DNA from: Armatimonadota bacterium
Lineage (GTDB): Bacteria > Sysuimicrobiota > Sysuimicrobiia > Sysuimicrobiales > Kaftiobacteriaceae
Reading direction: 5' to 3'
Assembly (NCBI GenBank): GCA_031459765.1
Contig: JAVKHY010000003.1
Coordinates: 1 to 64,000, forward strand
DNA: 64,000 nt
Part shown: in pieces, positions 1 to 11,874 of the stretch
How positions within the stretch are numbered: the first letter of the stretch is position 1
How the letters are laid out: each line of letters opens with the position of its first letter
The notes under the pieces: generated by a model
What the model saw: the letters and a program-made list of their open reading frames with translations, nothing else
Database searches by the model: none
What the model was told of the DNA's origin: nothing
Translations under genes and position numbers: made by a program

Positions 1-1845
1 CCGGGCTATCCCGACTTCGTCGGCGAGGTGGCGGCTGCGTTGCGCGTGGTGGAGGGCGCGCTCGTCGTCGTGGACGCCGTGGCCGGCGTTCAGGTGCAGA
101 CCGAGGTGGCCTGGGGCTATGCCGACCAGGGGAAGGTCAGCCGCCTCGTGATCGTCAACCGGCTGGATCGGGAGAATGCGCGTTTCGAGGCGGTGCTGCA
201 GTCGCTCCGGCAGCGGTTCGGCACGAGAGTCGCTCCCATCCAGATCCCGATCGGTGTGGAGGCCGGGCTGTCCGGCGTCGTCGACCTCCTCCAGATGACC
301 GCCTACACCTTCAAGAACGGCGAGGCGGCCCGGGGCGAGATCCCGGCGGAGCTGCGCGAGGCCGCACAGTCGGCCCGCGAGAAGCTGGTGGAGGCGGCGG
401 CCGAGACCGACGACGCGCTGGTGGAGAAGTACCTGGAGCGAGGCGAACTCACCCAGGAGGAGTTGATGCACGGCCTCCGCGCCGGCGTGAGGGCGGGGAC
501 GCTGGTCCCGGTGCTGTGCGCGGCCGCCCTGCGGCTGCTCGGCGTCTCGACGATCCTGGACGCCGTGGCCACCCTGCTGCCCGCGCCCACCGATCGGCCG
601 GAGGTCCCGGCCGCAAAGGGCGGGCAGCAGGAGATCACCCTGACTCCCGACGCCGACGGGCCCACGGCGGCACTGGTCTTCAAGACCGTCGCCGATCCCT
701 ACGTGGGCAAGCTGTCCTACTTCCGTGTCTATAGCGGCGTGATCCGCTCGGACTCGCAGGTGCTCAACGCCAGCAAGAACAAGCCCGAGCGCATCGGCCA
801 GGTCTATTTTGTCCGCGGCAAGCAGCAGGAGCCCACCGCGCAGGTCGGCGCCGGGGACATCGGCGCCGTGGCCAAACTCGTCGAGACCGGGACGGGCGAT
901 ACGCTGTCGGGCAGGGATCAGCCCATCGTCCTCCCGCCTATCGCCTTCCCCCGTCCCGCCATCTCCATGGCCATCGAGCCCAAGAGCAAGGGCGACGAGG
1001 ACAAGATGGGAACCGCCCTGGCCCGCCTGGCCGAGGAAGATCCCACCTTCCGCGTGCACCGCGACGCCGAGTTGAAACAGACCGTGATCTCCGGCATGGG
1101 CGAGTCGCACCTGGAGATCATGGCCGACCGCCTGCGCCGCAAGTTCGGCGTGGACGTCGTCCTGCACCTGCCGCGGGTTCCCTACCGGGAGACGGTCAAA
1201 GGCCGGGCCAAGGCGCAGGGCCGCTACGTCAAGCAGACCGGCGGCCGGGGACAGTACGGCGTCTGCTTCCTGGAAGTGGAGCCCCTGGAGCGGGGCGCGG
1301 GCTTCGAGTTCGTGGACAAGATTTTCGGGGGGGCCATCCCCAACCAGTTCATCCCCTCGGTGGAGAAGGGGGTCCGCAAGACGCTCGAGGAGGGCGTGCT
1401 GGCGGGATATCCCGTGGTGGACGTGCGGGTCACCCTGTACGACGGCAAGTACCACGAGGTGGACTCCTCCGACATCGCCTTCCAGATCGCCGGGTCCATG
1501 GCGTTCAAGGACGCCGCGACCGAAGCCGGGCTGGTCCTCCTGGAGCCCATCATGGACCTCAAGGTACGGGTCCCCGAGGAGCAGATGGGCGATGTGATCG
1601 GGGACCTCAACGCCAAGCGCGGCCGGATCATGGGGATGGAGCCGCAGGGGGACGGAACGACCGTCGTCCTCGCCCAGGTGCCTCAGGCCGAACTCCTCCG
1701 TTACGCCTCGGACCTGCGGTCCATGACCGGGGGACGGGGGACCTTTGAGGCCACCTTCTCCCACTATGAAGAGGTCCCCCCGCACGTGGCCGAGAAGGTC
1801 GTCGCCCAGGCCAGGCAGCAGAAGGCCGAGGCCGCCACACGCTGA
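1..1845 (+). CDS. Elongation factor G-like GTPase (EF-G2 type), 5' end outside window
   Basis: Translational GTPase whose frame is open to the first base, so the N-terminus and P-loop lie upstream. The G3 region reads PGYPDFVGEV rather than the DTPGH of canonical EF-G, and G4 reads NRLD; both resemble the EF-G paralogue (FusA2-like) group. Later parts are typical: domain II, then domain IV with TGGRGQYG, and a domain V C-terminus ending about ten residues after a conserved SHYEEVP. The PGY form and the location beside dnaG, away from rpsL/rpsG/tuf, argue against the main elongation factor. The exact role of this paralogue group is not settled. Ends with TGA. Confidence 0.88.
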   Translation, partial: PGYPDFVGEVAAALRVVEGALVVVDAVAGVQVQTEVAWGYADQGKVSRLVIVNRLDRENARFEAVLQSLRQRFGTRVAPIQIPIGVEAGLSGVVDLLQMTAYTFKNGEAARGEIPAELREAAQSAREKLVEAAAETDDALVEKYLERGELTQEELMHGLRAGVRAGTLVPVLCAAALRLLGVSTILDAVATLLPAPTDRPEVPAAKGGQQEITLTPDADGPTAALVFKTVADPYVGKLSYFRVYSGVIRSDSQVLNASKNKPERIGQVYFVRGKQQEPTAQVGAGDIGAVAKLVETGTGDTLSGRDQPIVLPPIAFPRPAISMAIEPKSKGDEDKMGTALARLAEEDPTFRVHRDAELKQTVISGMGESHLEIMADRLRRKFGVDVVLHLPRVPYRETVKGRAKAQGRYVKQTGGRGQYGVCFLEVEPLERGAGFEFVDKIFGGAIPNQFIPSVEKGVRKTLEEGVLAGYPVVDVRVTLYDGKYHEVDSSDIAFQIAGSMAFKDAATEAGLVLLEPIMDLKVRVPEEQMGDVIGDLNAKRGRIMGMEPQGDGTTVVLAQVPQAELLRYASDLRSMTGGRGTFEATFSHYEEVPPHVAEKVVAQARQQKAEAATR

Positions 1846-1960
1846 GGGGATCCCCATCGCCCCGGCGGTATCCCGGGGCCTCGGCGGGAATAATCCCGGC
1901 CGCCGACCCGTTGGGCAGGAAGGCTGAGGGTCGTGCCGAACACAGACGGGGCCGATGCGG

Positions 1961-1992
1961 GAGGGCCTTATCTCCGTCGAGATAGGGCCCTC
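1961..1992 (+). promoter_or_regulatory. Strong hairpin in front of dnaG
   Basis: Two 14-nt arms (1961-1974 and 1979-1992) pair throughout with one G-U wobble around the 4-nt loop CGTC. The stem ends 21 bp before the preferred dnaG ATG. No T-run follows, so it is not a classical intrinsic terminator. It could be a pause or processing site, or part of the dnaG leader. The dnaG reading frame also passes through it from an upstream GTG at 1933. Confidence 0.6.
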
Positions 1993-2013
1993 TCCACTTC
2001 CCCCGGGGGACTC

Positions 2014-3817
2014 ATGCGCGGGTACCTGTCGGCCGATATCAAGGATGAGATCCGCCGCCGCGTCGACCTGGTCGACCTGATCAGCGGCCACGTCACCCTG
2101 AAGAAGGCCGGACGCTACTTCAGGGGTCTCTGCCCGTTCCACCAGGAGAGGACGCCGTCGTTCTACGTCGATCGGGAGAAGGGACTGTGGCACTGCTACG
2201 GGTGCCAGCGGGGAGGCGACGCCTTCACCTTCGTGATGGAAACAGGCCGCCTGTCCTTTGCCGAGGCCGCCGAAGCATTGGCCCGGCGCGCCGGCGTACC
2301 GCTCCGGCGCTCCCCCGAGGCCGCCCGGCTGGCCTCGGAACGGGACCGCCTCTACCGGGCGCTGGAGGCCGCGGCCGCCTTCTTCCAGGAGCAGCTGCGG
2401 GATCCCGACCGCGGCAGGGTCGCCCGGGACTACCTGCAGCGGCGGGGCGTCGATCAGGCCACGGCGGAGCGGTTCCGCCTCGGGTATGCGCCCGACGCCT
2501 GGGGTGAGCTGCTGCGGGCGCTGGGGAACGCCGGCTATCCCCCGGCGCTGCTGGAGAAGGCCGGCCTGGTCAACCTCCGGCCCAGCGGGGACGGCCACTA
2601 CGATGTCTTTCGCCATCGGGTGATCTTCCCGATCATCGACCTCCAGGACCGCGTGATCGCCTTCGGGGGGCGCGCCCTGGACGGCGGGGAGCCGAAGTAC
2701 CTGAACTCCCGCGAGACCGCGGTTTTCACGAAAGGCAAGACGCTGTACGCGCTCAACTGGGCGCGCGAGGCGATCCGGCACCTGGATGAGATCGTCGTCG
2801 TCGAAGGCAACATGGACGTCCTGACGGCGCACCAGTTCGGCATCACAAATGCCGTGGCGTCGTTGGGGACCGCGCTGACCGCGGAGCAGGTGGCGGCGAT
2901 GAAGCGGATGGCCTCCCGGGCCATCATCGTCTACGACGCCGATGCGGCCGGCCAGGCGGCGATGGAACGGGCCCTGGCGCTGTTCGAGGAGGCCGATCTG
3001 CCGGTACGGGCGGTCGTGCTGCCGGCCGGCGATCCCGACGAGTTCCTGCGCACGCAGGGGGCCGAGGCGTTCCGGTCGCTGCTGGCCCGGGCGCTGCCCA
3101 TCTTCGAGTACCAGATGGCGGCGGTCGCAGCGCGGGTCGACCCGACAACGGTGGAGGGAAAGGTGCGGATCGTGGACGAGCTGGTCCCGTCGCTGGCCCT
3201 GGTCACGAACCCGGTGCGCCAGGCCGAATACGTCCGGCTGGTTGCGGAGCGGTTCGACGTGCGCGAGGACGCGGTGCGCCAGCGACTGCGGCGGCACCGC
3301 AAAGGGACGGGGACGGCGGCCGGCTCAGGCCCCGCGTCGGGCGGGGAGCCCGAGGCGATCGCGGCCGCGCCGGACCGGGCGCGGCGCCAGGCCGAGCGGT
3401 TGTTGCTGCATCTGATGGTGCACGACGCCCGGTGGCGGACGGCAATCGCCGCCCGTCTGGGACCGGAGGAGTTCAGCGATCCCGTGCACAGAACGCTGGC
3501 CGCCGTCCTCTTCTCGGCGCCCGAGGCGGGCGGCGACGTGCTGCGCGACGAACTCGAGGACGAATCCGCCGAGCGGCTGCTCCTCGGGCTGCTGTTCGAC
3601 GAGCCGCCGGTGGCGGAGAAGGACAGAGAGAAGGCGGTCGGCGACGCCGTGGCCTACATCGTCGAGCGCCAGCCGCAGGCCCGCCGCCGCCAGGCCCTGG
3701 AACGGGCCATCGCCGCGGCCCAGGCCGCAGGGGATACGGAGCAGGTTCGACGGCTGCAAAGCGAGTATTTAGAACTGATTGGAGTTGTGCACGCCTCCCG
3801 TCCGGGAGGTGGCGACC

Positions 3818-3843
<26 letters not shown>
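2014..3843 (+). CDS. dnaG: DNA primase
   Basis: Synthesises RNA primers at the replication fork. The N-terminal zinc finger is visible as CPFH (about residues 42-45) and CYGC (about 67-70). The catalytic core follows, with the TOPRIM acidic motif VVEGNMD and the later [10 protein letters not shown]-terminal helicase-binding region completes a 609-aa protein, normal for the family. ATG 2014 gives [13 protein letters not shown], which aligns with family N-termini. An in-frame GTG at 1933 has a better Shine-Dalgarno (AGGAAGG, 9 nt upstream) but adds 27 atypical residues encoded across the hairpin at 1961-1992. The 3' end overlaps rpoD by 26 bp, as in the classic dnaG-rpoD arrangement. Confidence 0.95.
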
Positions 3844-6285
<2,442 letters not shown>

Positions 6286-6334
6286 TCCTCCCTGGGGATA
6301 CCGCGGCCCGACCCGACTCCGTACGCTGGACGGC

Positions 6335-7141
6335 GTGTTCCTCCTCCGGGCCGCCGTCCGGCTGCTGTTCCCTCCCCGCTGCCAGCTCTGTGGGGCACCC
6401 GGTGAGTTTCCCCTCTGCGGCGGATGCCTCCACACCTTTCCGCAGATCCGGCCTCCCTTCTGTCCCCGCTGCGGGCACCCGCTGGTCGCGCGGGGCGCGG
6501 CGCCCCTTCGCTGCCGCGGGTGTCCCGGCGAGGGCGCGGCCTACACGCGGGCCCGCGCGTGGGGCGCCTACGACGGGCCCCTCAGGGAGGCCATCCACAC
6601 GCTCAAGTTCGGCAGGAGGCGGGCGCTGGCCGGGCCGCTGGGCGCACTGCTGGCCGGGCTCGCCGCATCCGACCCGGGCCTGCAAAGGGTCCAGGCGATC
6701 GTGCCCGTACCGCTCCACCCGCAGCGGCAGAGGGAACGCGGCTTCAACCAGGCGCACCTGCTGGCCGCAGAGGTCGGTCGCGCCCTGGGCGTTCCGGTAG
6801 AGGCTCGCGTCCTCGAGCGCGGACGGCCGACCCCTGCTCAGGCGGAACTGAGCGCCGCCTCCCGGAGGGCGAACGTGCGCGGCGCTTTCATCCTCCGCGG
6901 CGCGGTGAGGTGGGCCCGCGTGCTCGTGGTGGACGACGTCATGTCCACGGGGAGCACTGTGGGGGAGTGCGCCCAGGTCCTGCGGCAGGGCGGCGCGGGA
7001 GAGGTCGCGGTCCTCACGCTGGCGCGGACCGTCCGCACAGGCCCGGCGGAGGCCGCCGGATCGGCCCTCAGGTGGCCGGGGGGAGCTGCGTGGCGACCAG
7101 GAGGCCCGGGGGCGCCGCCAGGACCCGGGGAATGGCGTTGA
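6335..7141 (+). CDS. ComF-family amidophosphoribosyltransferase-like protein
   Basis: ComF proteins are linked to DNA uptake in competent bacteria; the biochemical activity is unclear. An N-terminal double zinc-finger-like region (CQLC, CGGC, CPRC, CRGC) is followed by a phosphoribosyltransferase domain with the PRPP loop VLVVDDVMSTGST near residues 204-216. Start is GTG 6335, 49 bp after ahcY, with no clear Shine-Dalgarno. The last ~35 residues are Gly/Pro-rich and not family-like. They are encoded opposite the end of the convergent dehydrogenase gene (74-bp overlap), as if the original stop was lost. A comEC homologue is also in this window. Confidence 0.85.
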   Translation: MFLLRAAVRLLFPPRCQLCGAPGEFPLCGGCLHTFPQIRPPFCPRCGHPLVARGAAPLRCRGCPGEGAAYTRARAWGAYDGPLREAIHTLKFGRRRALAGPLGALLAGLAASDPGLQRVQAIVPVPLHPQRQRERGFNQAHLLAAEVGRALGVPVEARVLERGRPTPAQAELSAASRRANVRGAFILRGAVRWARVLVVDDVMSTGSTVGECAQVLRQGGAGEVAVLTLARTVRTGPAEAAGSALRWPGGAAWRPGGPGAPPGPGEWR

Positions 7142-8024
7142 CCAGGACCGCCCAGGTGGCGATGTCCCCGTGGATTCCGCCGTCGATTACCACTGTGATC
7201 GGGGGTATCCCGTCGATCCGGATCACATCCCGCCCCCGCCCGACGCCGGTGGCCATGGTCAGGTCCAGGGTGATCCGGGCGTCGCCGTCGCTGTAGGCGC
7301 GGCAGACCTGGTGCAGCCCCGTCACCCTGCCGGTGCGATCCGCCTCGGGCTCGACCGTTTCTTCGATCCGCTCCAGCCTCCACCCCAGCGCTCTGGCGAC
7401 CATCGCCGCCGACTGGGGCAGGCCGACGTGGCCGATCGTCCCTTCGTCTACCCCCCGGCGGAAGGCCTCGACGGTCAGGCCCACGCCGACCTTGCGCTGC
7501 AGGGGCTCCCGCCGCTGTCCCGCGTCCACCACCCGCTCCACCGCAATGCGGTCCACGTGACGGCAGGGGGCGGTGAGCACGACGGGCAGCGCGTCCATGA
7601 CGAATCCGGGGTTCACGCCAAGCCCGATCACCCGCCCGCCGCGCCGTCTGGCCAGTTCGTCCAGCAGCGTGGCCTCTTTCGGATGGTGGTGCCAGGGGTA
7701 GGCCAGTTCTTCACAGGTGGAGATGACGTTCAGCCCGGCGTCCAGCAGCGGGACGATCTGGGGCACAACCTGTTCCATGCGGGACTGGGTCGAGTGCAGG
7801 ACCACGTCGGCGCCGGCGTTCAGGAGGGGGTCGATGGTCCGTTCAACGACAACGGCCGGGGCGCCCGGAACGAACTCCGAAAGCGGCCGGCCGGCTTTCT
7901 CGGGATCGATGTCCACGGCGCCGACCAGCTGATATCCGTGTTCGAGAGCCACCTGGGCGATGCCGACGCCGATGGGACCGAGGCCGAACTGAATGACGCG
8001 GGGACGGGCGGTCGTCTGATTCAT
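7068..8024 (-). CDS. DapB-fold NAD(P)H-dependent amine dehydrogenase-like protein
   Basis: 318-aa Rossmann-fold protein resembling 2,4-diaminopentanoate dehydrogenase and dihydrodipicolinate reductase N-terminal domains. The dinucleotide site is FGLGPIGVGIAQ near residue 15. Conserved segments VVLHSTQSR, NVISTCEELAYPW and GLGVNPGFVMDALP are typical of that group. 2,4-Diaminopentanoate dehydrogenase acts in ornithine degradation, but none of the other pathway genes are here, so the substrate is open. ATG 8024 is preferred, with GGAGAG about 10 nt upstream; an in-frame codon at 8075 would add 17 residues. Its 3' end overlaps the comF-like gene. Confidence 0.78.
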   Translation of the reverse strand: MNQTTARPRVIQFGLGPIGVGIAQVALEHGYQLVGAVDIDPEKAGRPLSEFVPGAPAVVVERTIDPLLNAGADVVLHSTQSRMEQVVPQIVPLLDAGLNVISTCEELAYPWHHHPKEATLLDELARRRGGRVIGLGVNPGFVMDALPVVLTAPCRHVDRIAVERVVDAGQRREPLQRKVGVGLTVEAFRRGVDEGTIGHVGLPQSAAMVARALGWRLERIEETVEPEADRTGRVTGLHQVCRAYSDGDARITLDLTMATGVGRGRDVIRIDGIPPITVVIDGGIHGDIATWAVLVNAIPRVLAAPPGLLVATQLPPAT

Positions 8025-8080
8025 GGGACCGGGCTCTCCACTTCCCGCTGCGCCGGACGACTCCCTTCTGTGCAAAGCGA

Positions 8081-8105
8081 GCGGGGGAAGCGACGCTTCC
8101 CCCGC
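8081..8105 (-). terminator. Terminator-like hairpin after the secreted peptidase gene
   Basis: Twelve-base arms 8081-8092 and 8094-8105 are perfect reverse complements around one central base, so about 10 bp should form. It sits just past the end of the minus-strand peptidase gene. Downstream on that strand is only a short CTTTG, so termination strength is uncertain. Confidence 0.55.
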
Positions 8106-8138
8106 CCGTCTCCGCCCCCGCGCCGTGCGGCGCGCGTG

Positions 8139-9560
8139 TTACGGGTCGTCGTCCCGGTCCCAGAGGTGTCTGGGCCAGTGGCGCTGGCCGACCGCCTTGC
8201 CGGCGTTCACCAGGCCGTAGCCGAAGAAGGCGTCCCTGCCCCGCGGGCCCAGGTCCTCGGACCGCCTGGCCAGGATGAAGCGCAACAGCAGGCCCGGCAG
8301 GCGGCCGTCGATCTTGCTGTCCGCCAGGGCGGCGACCCCGGAGACCGTGGCCGCGGCCTGGCTGGTGCCGCTCATGAACAGGTAGGCGAACATCAGTTGA
8401 CCGTTGACCATGCGCGGCGGGAAGTAAAAGGTGTTCGCCGCGCCGTAGATCGAGATGCCCGCCGCCGTCGGCAGCCCGCCACCGGGCGCCGCCACGTAGA
8501 CGAGCCGCCGGCCGTAGTCGCTGTAGGGTGCCAGCGCATCGCTGTTCGTGGTGGCCGACACCCCCACCACCGGCCGGACGCCGGCCGGGGCCTTGACGTC
8601 GTCCTTTTCCAGGTCCCAGTTGGTCCCGGAGTTGCCGGCCGAGGCCACCATCAGGGCGCCGCTGCGTGCCGCGTAGTTCAGCGCCCGCTGCAGCGCCTCC
8701 AGTTGCTGCGAGCGGACCCAGCGGTGATGGGCCTCGCTCTGGTTGGGCTCGCGCCTGGGGACGACGAACCCCAGGCTCATGTTGATGATGTCTACCTTCA
8801 GGCTGGCCGCGTACAGGATGCCGGCGATCACGGTGCTCTCCTGGCCGGTACCCTTCTTGTCCAGGACCTTGACCGAGATCAGTTCAGCCTGCGGGGCCAC
8901 CCCCGGAACGCGCACTCCCTTGCCCGCGATCACGCTGGCCACATGGGTGCCGTGAACGTGCGTGTCGGCAAACGGCGCCCGACCGGGTACCACCTCGGGC
9001 ACCAGCGACCTGCTCAGCACCATGTTCACTTTGCCAGCGAGTTCCTGGTGCAGATAGTCGATGCCGGTGTCCAGCACGGCAATCTGGACCCCCTGGCCGA
9101 GGTACCCGCGGCTCCAGGCCTCGGCCACGTCGATCCGATTCAGGTTCCACTGGTTGGGGTGAATCGCCGGAACCCCGACGCCTTCCCCTACGGCGCCCTC
9201 AGGTTCCACGGAGACCTCGGAGACCACCCCCGAGCCGATGTCGGCGGAGCTGCCGACCGTCATCTCCCCGTCCGGGACCACGGACTGGATCCCGGGCAGC
9301 GCCGAGGCCGCCGTGGGGAAGGACGGGTCGGCGCTGGCCACCAGGGCCACGCCGATCTCCGGGAACATCATCAGGACCCGCCCGCCGACCGACTGGATCA
9401 GCGTCTCAAAGTCGGCCGGGAGCCGCCCGCTCCGTCCCAGGACCAGGTAGCGCTGCTCGACCTGAGCCGTCGCGCCCTGGCTGGCCGGTCCGAAGGCAAA
9501 GGCCGACATGGCCAACGAGACGATCAGCGCGGCGACCAGAAACTTCAGCGAGACGCGCAT
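8139..9560 (-). CDS. Secreted subtilisin-family (S8) serine protease with propeptide
   Basis: Exported endopeptidase precursor of 473 aa. A Sec signal peptide (MRVSLKFLVAALIVSLAM, then AFAFG) is followed by an inhibitor_I9-like propeptide at about residues 33-97 (YLVLGRSGRLP through IQSVVPDGEMT). The triad is Asp164 (VLDTGID), His203 (HVHGTHVAS) and Ser400 (MSGTSQAAA); Asn310 (ASAGNSG) forms the oxyanion hole. The usual Pro after the catalytic Ser motif is Thr here (GTSQAAATVSG). ATG 9560 is chosen because GGAGGAG precedes it and the signal peptide begins there; the frame is open a further 45 codons upstream. Transcribed divergently from the carbamate kinase gene. Confidence 0.92.
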   Translation of the reverse strand: MRVSLKFLVAALIVSLAMSAFAFGPASQGATAQVEQRYLVLGRSGRLPADFETLIQSVGGRVLMMFPEIGVALVASADPSFPTAASALPGIQSVVPDGEMTVGSSADIGSGVVSEVSVEPEGAVGEGVGVPAIHPNQWNLNRIDVAEAWSRGYLGQGVQIAVLDTGIDYLHQELAGKVNMVLSRSLVPEVVPGRAPFADTHVHGTHVASVIAGKGVRVPGVAPQAELISVKVLDKKGTGQESTVIAGILYAASLKVDIINMSLGFVVPRREPNQSEAHHRWVRSQQLEALQRALNYAARSGALMVASAGNSGTNWDLEKDDVKAPAGVRPVVGVSATTNSDALAPYSDYGRRLVYVAAPGGGLPTAAGISIYGAANTFYFPPRMVNGQLMFAYLFMSGTSQAAATVSGVAALADSKIDGRLPGLLLRFILARRSEDLGPRGRDAFFGYGLVNAGKAVGQRHWPRHLWDRDDDP

Positions 9561-9709
9561 CTGCGCGCTCCTCCTGCCAGACAAGAGTGCTCCGCGCACC
9601 CCCTCCGGTGCGGGAGCCTGTGCCGGTGATGCGGTCTTCCACGATGCCAGCGAGCAAGAACCGTGCCGCCGGGCAAGGGAGCCCCGAACTTCCATCGAAA
9701 CAAACGACC

Positions 9710-10678
9710 GTGCCTGTCGCGGTCGTGGCCATCGGCGGCAACTCGCTGATCCGGGATGAGCGCCATCCCACGCTGGCCGGGGAGATCGAGGCCCTGCGGG
9801 AAACTTCCACGCATCTTGCGGCGATGCTCGCCCGGGGGTGGGATATCGTGCTCACCCACGGCAACGGCCCCCAGGTGGGCTTCAACCTGTTGCGCTCCGA
9901 GCTGGCCAGCCATGTCGCGCCGCCGCTCACCCTGGATGTCCTGGGCGCGCAGACCCAGGGGTCGATCGGCTATCTCCTCCAGCAGATCCTGGGGAACGAG
10001 ATGCGGGCGCGGGGGATTCGCAAGCGCATCGTCACCGTCGTCACCCAGGTCGTCGTGGATCGTGATGACCCCGCCTTCCACCGTCCTACCAAACCTATCG
10101 GCAGGTTCTACGACCGGGAGGAGGCGGAGCGCCTGGCCGCCACCCGCGGCTGGCGGATGGTGGAAGACGCGGGACGCGGCTGGCGCCGCGTGGTCCCCTC
10201 GCCGATGCCGCTGGAAATCGTGGAACGCCTGACGATCAAAGGGCTGGTGTATCAGTCGATCGTGGTGATCGCCGCCGGGGGAGGCGGCATCCCCGTGGTC
10301 CGGCGCCCCGACGGCAGCCTGGAAGGGATCGAAGCCGTCATCGACAAAGACCTGGCCTCCTCCCTGCTCGCCCAGTCCATCGGCGCCGACCTGTTGCTGA
10401 TCTCCACGGCGGTCCCCCAGGTGGCCCTCCACTACGGGACGCCGCAGGAGCGGCCGATCGGCACGATGACGGTGGCGGAAGCGAAGCAGTATCTCAGCCA
10501 GGGGCATTTCCCGCCCGGCAGCATGGGCCCCAAGGTCCTGGCCGCCGTGCGCTTCGTCGAGGCCACGGGGGGCGAGGCGCTGATCACCTCCCCGGAGGGG
10601 ATTGAGGAAGCACTGGCGGGGAAGACGGGCACGCGCATCACCGCCGACGCGGCGGTACGACACGCCACGGGAGGATAG
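9710..10678 (+). CDS. arcC: Carbamate kinase
   Basis: Catalyses carbamoyl phosphate + ADP = carbamate + ATP, usually the ATP-yielding last step of arginine deiminase or allantoin-type catabolism. Motifs: VAVVAIGGNSL at the N-terminus, THGNGPQVG, AQTQGSIGYLLQQ, and GSMGPKVLAA near the C-terminus. GTG 9710 gives 322 aa and a family-like start. Upstream in-frame ATGs at 9629 and 9644 add residues from codons with far lower third-position GC than the gene body, so they look non-coding. No good Shine-Dalgarno precedes any candidate. No arginine deiminase is nearby; the partner gene is an aminotransferase 5 bp downstream. Confidence 0.9.
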   Translation: MPVAVVAIGGNSLIRDERHPTLAGEIEALRETSTHLAAMLARGWDIVLTHGNGPQVGFNLLRSELASHVAPPLTLDVLGAQTQGSIGYLLQQILGNEMRARGIRKRIVTVVTQVVVDRDDPAFHRPTKPIGRFYDREEAERLAATRGWRMVEDAGRGWRRVVPSPMPLEIVERLTIKGLVYQSIVVIAAGGGGIPVVRRPDGSLEGIEAVIDKDLASSLLAQSIGADLLLISTAVPQVALHYGTPQERPIGTMTVAEAKQYLSQGHFPPGSMGPKVLAAVRFVEATGGEALITSPEGIEEALAGKTGTRITADAAVRHATGG

Positions 10679-10683
10679 GAGCG

Positions 10684-11868
10684 ATGGAACTGCGACTCGC
10701 CGACCGGATGGCCGCCCTCGGGACGGAGACGGCCTTCGAGGTGCTGGCCCGCGCCCGCGAGCTGGAGCGCAAGGGCAAGTCGATCGTGCACCTGGAGATC
10801 GGCGAACCCGACTTCGATACGCCGGCGCACATCAAGGAGGCGGCGATCAAGGCGCTGCGGGACGGCTACACGCACTATACGCCGTCGGCGGGCTTGCTGG
10901 AAGCCCGCGAGGCGATCGCCGAACACGTGGAGGCGACCCGGAAGGCCCCGGTGCATCCCGACGAGGTGGTGATCACCCCAGGGAGCAAACCCATCATGTT
11001 CTTCGCCATCCTCGCCCTGGTGAACCCGGGCGACGAGGTGGTCTACCCCAACCCCGGCTATCCGATCTACGAATCCGTGACGCGGTTTGCCGGCGGGGTA
11101 CCGAAGCCCCTCGTCCTGCGCGAGGAGCGGGGGTTCCGGGTGGATCCGGACCAGGTGCGGCGGGCGGTCACGCCCCGCACACGCCTGATCGTCATCAACT
11201 CCCCCCACAACCCCTGCGGCTCGTCGCTGACCCGGGAGGATTTGCAGGTCATCGCCGAATCAGCGCAGCGGGTCGGTGCCTTCGTCCTGGCCGACGAGAT
11301 CTACTGGCAGATCAACTACGACGCGCCCCATCACAGCATCCTCAGCGTGCCGGGGATGAAGGAGCGCACCATCCTGCTGGACGGTTTCTCCAAGGCCTAC
11401 GCCATGACCGGCTGGCGGCTGGGCTACGGGGTGATGCCGCGGGTGCTGGCGGCGCGCGTTGCGCAGTTGATGGTGAACTCCAACTCCTGCGCGGCGGCCT
11501 TCACCCAGATGGCGGGTATCGCCGCGCTGCGCGGTCCGCAGGAGCCGGTGGCGGCCATGGTCGCGGAGTTCCGTCGACGCCGGGACGTGATCGTGCAGGG
11601 CCTGAACGGCATCGACGGGGTCTCCTGCCTCCTGCCCTCGGGGGCGTTCTACGCCTTCCCCAACACCGGGCGGATCGACGCCGACAGCAGGCGTCTCGCC
11701 GACTTCCTGCTGACCGAGGCCGGCGTGGCCTGTTTGTCCGGCACCGCCTTCGGCGAAGCGGGGCAGGGCTATCTCCGCTTCTCCTACGCAACCAGCGTGG
11801 AGAACATCACCGAGGGACTCCGCCGGATGCGCGACGCCCTCCGGCGCTACCCCGCCTCGGCGGGATAG
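10684..11868 (+). CDS. Class I/II PLP-dependent aminotransferase
   Basis: 394-aa aspartate-aminotransferase-fold enzyme. Visible signatures: HLEIGEPDFDTPAHI at about 37-51, GYTHYTPSAGLLEAREAI, NSPHNPCGSSLT for cofactor binding, LADEIYW, and the PLP-lysine segment DGFSKAYAMTGWRLGYG near residue 240. A C-terminal Arg in YLRFSYA should bind the substrate carboxylate. GGAGGATAGGAGCG precedes the ATG, which follows the carbamate kinase stop by 5 bp, so the two are probably one operon. Substrate specificity cannot be read from the sequence. Confidence 0.92.
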   Translation: MELRLADRMAALGTETAFEVLARARELERKGKSIVHLEIGEPDFDTPAHIKEAAIKALRDGYTHYTPSAGLLEAREAIAEHVEATRKAPVHPDEVVITPGSKPIMFFAILALVNPGDEVVYPNPGYPIYESVTRFAGGVPKPLVLREERGFRVDPDQVRRAVTPRTRLIVINSPHNPCGSSLTREDLQVIAESAQRVGAFVLADEIYWQINYDAPHHSILSVPGMKERTILLDGFSKAYAMTGWRLGYGVMPRVLAARVAQLMVNSNSCAAAFTQMAGIAALRGPQEPVAAMVAEFRRRRDVIVQGLNGIDGVSCLLPSGAFYAFPNTGRIDADSRRLADFLLTEAGVACLSGTAFGEAGQGYLRFSYATSVENITEGLRRMRDALRRYPASAG

Positions 11869-11874
11869 CGGCGG

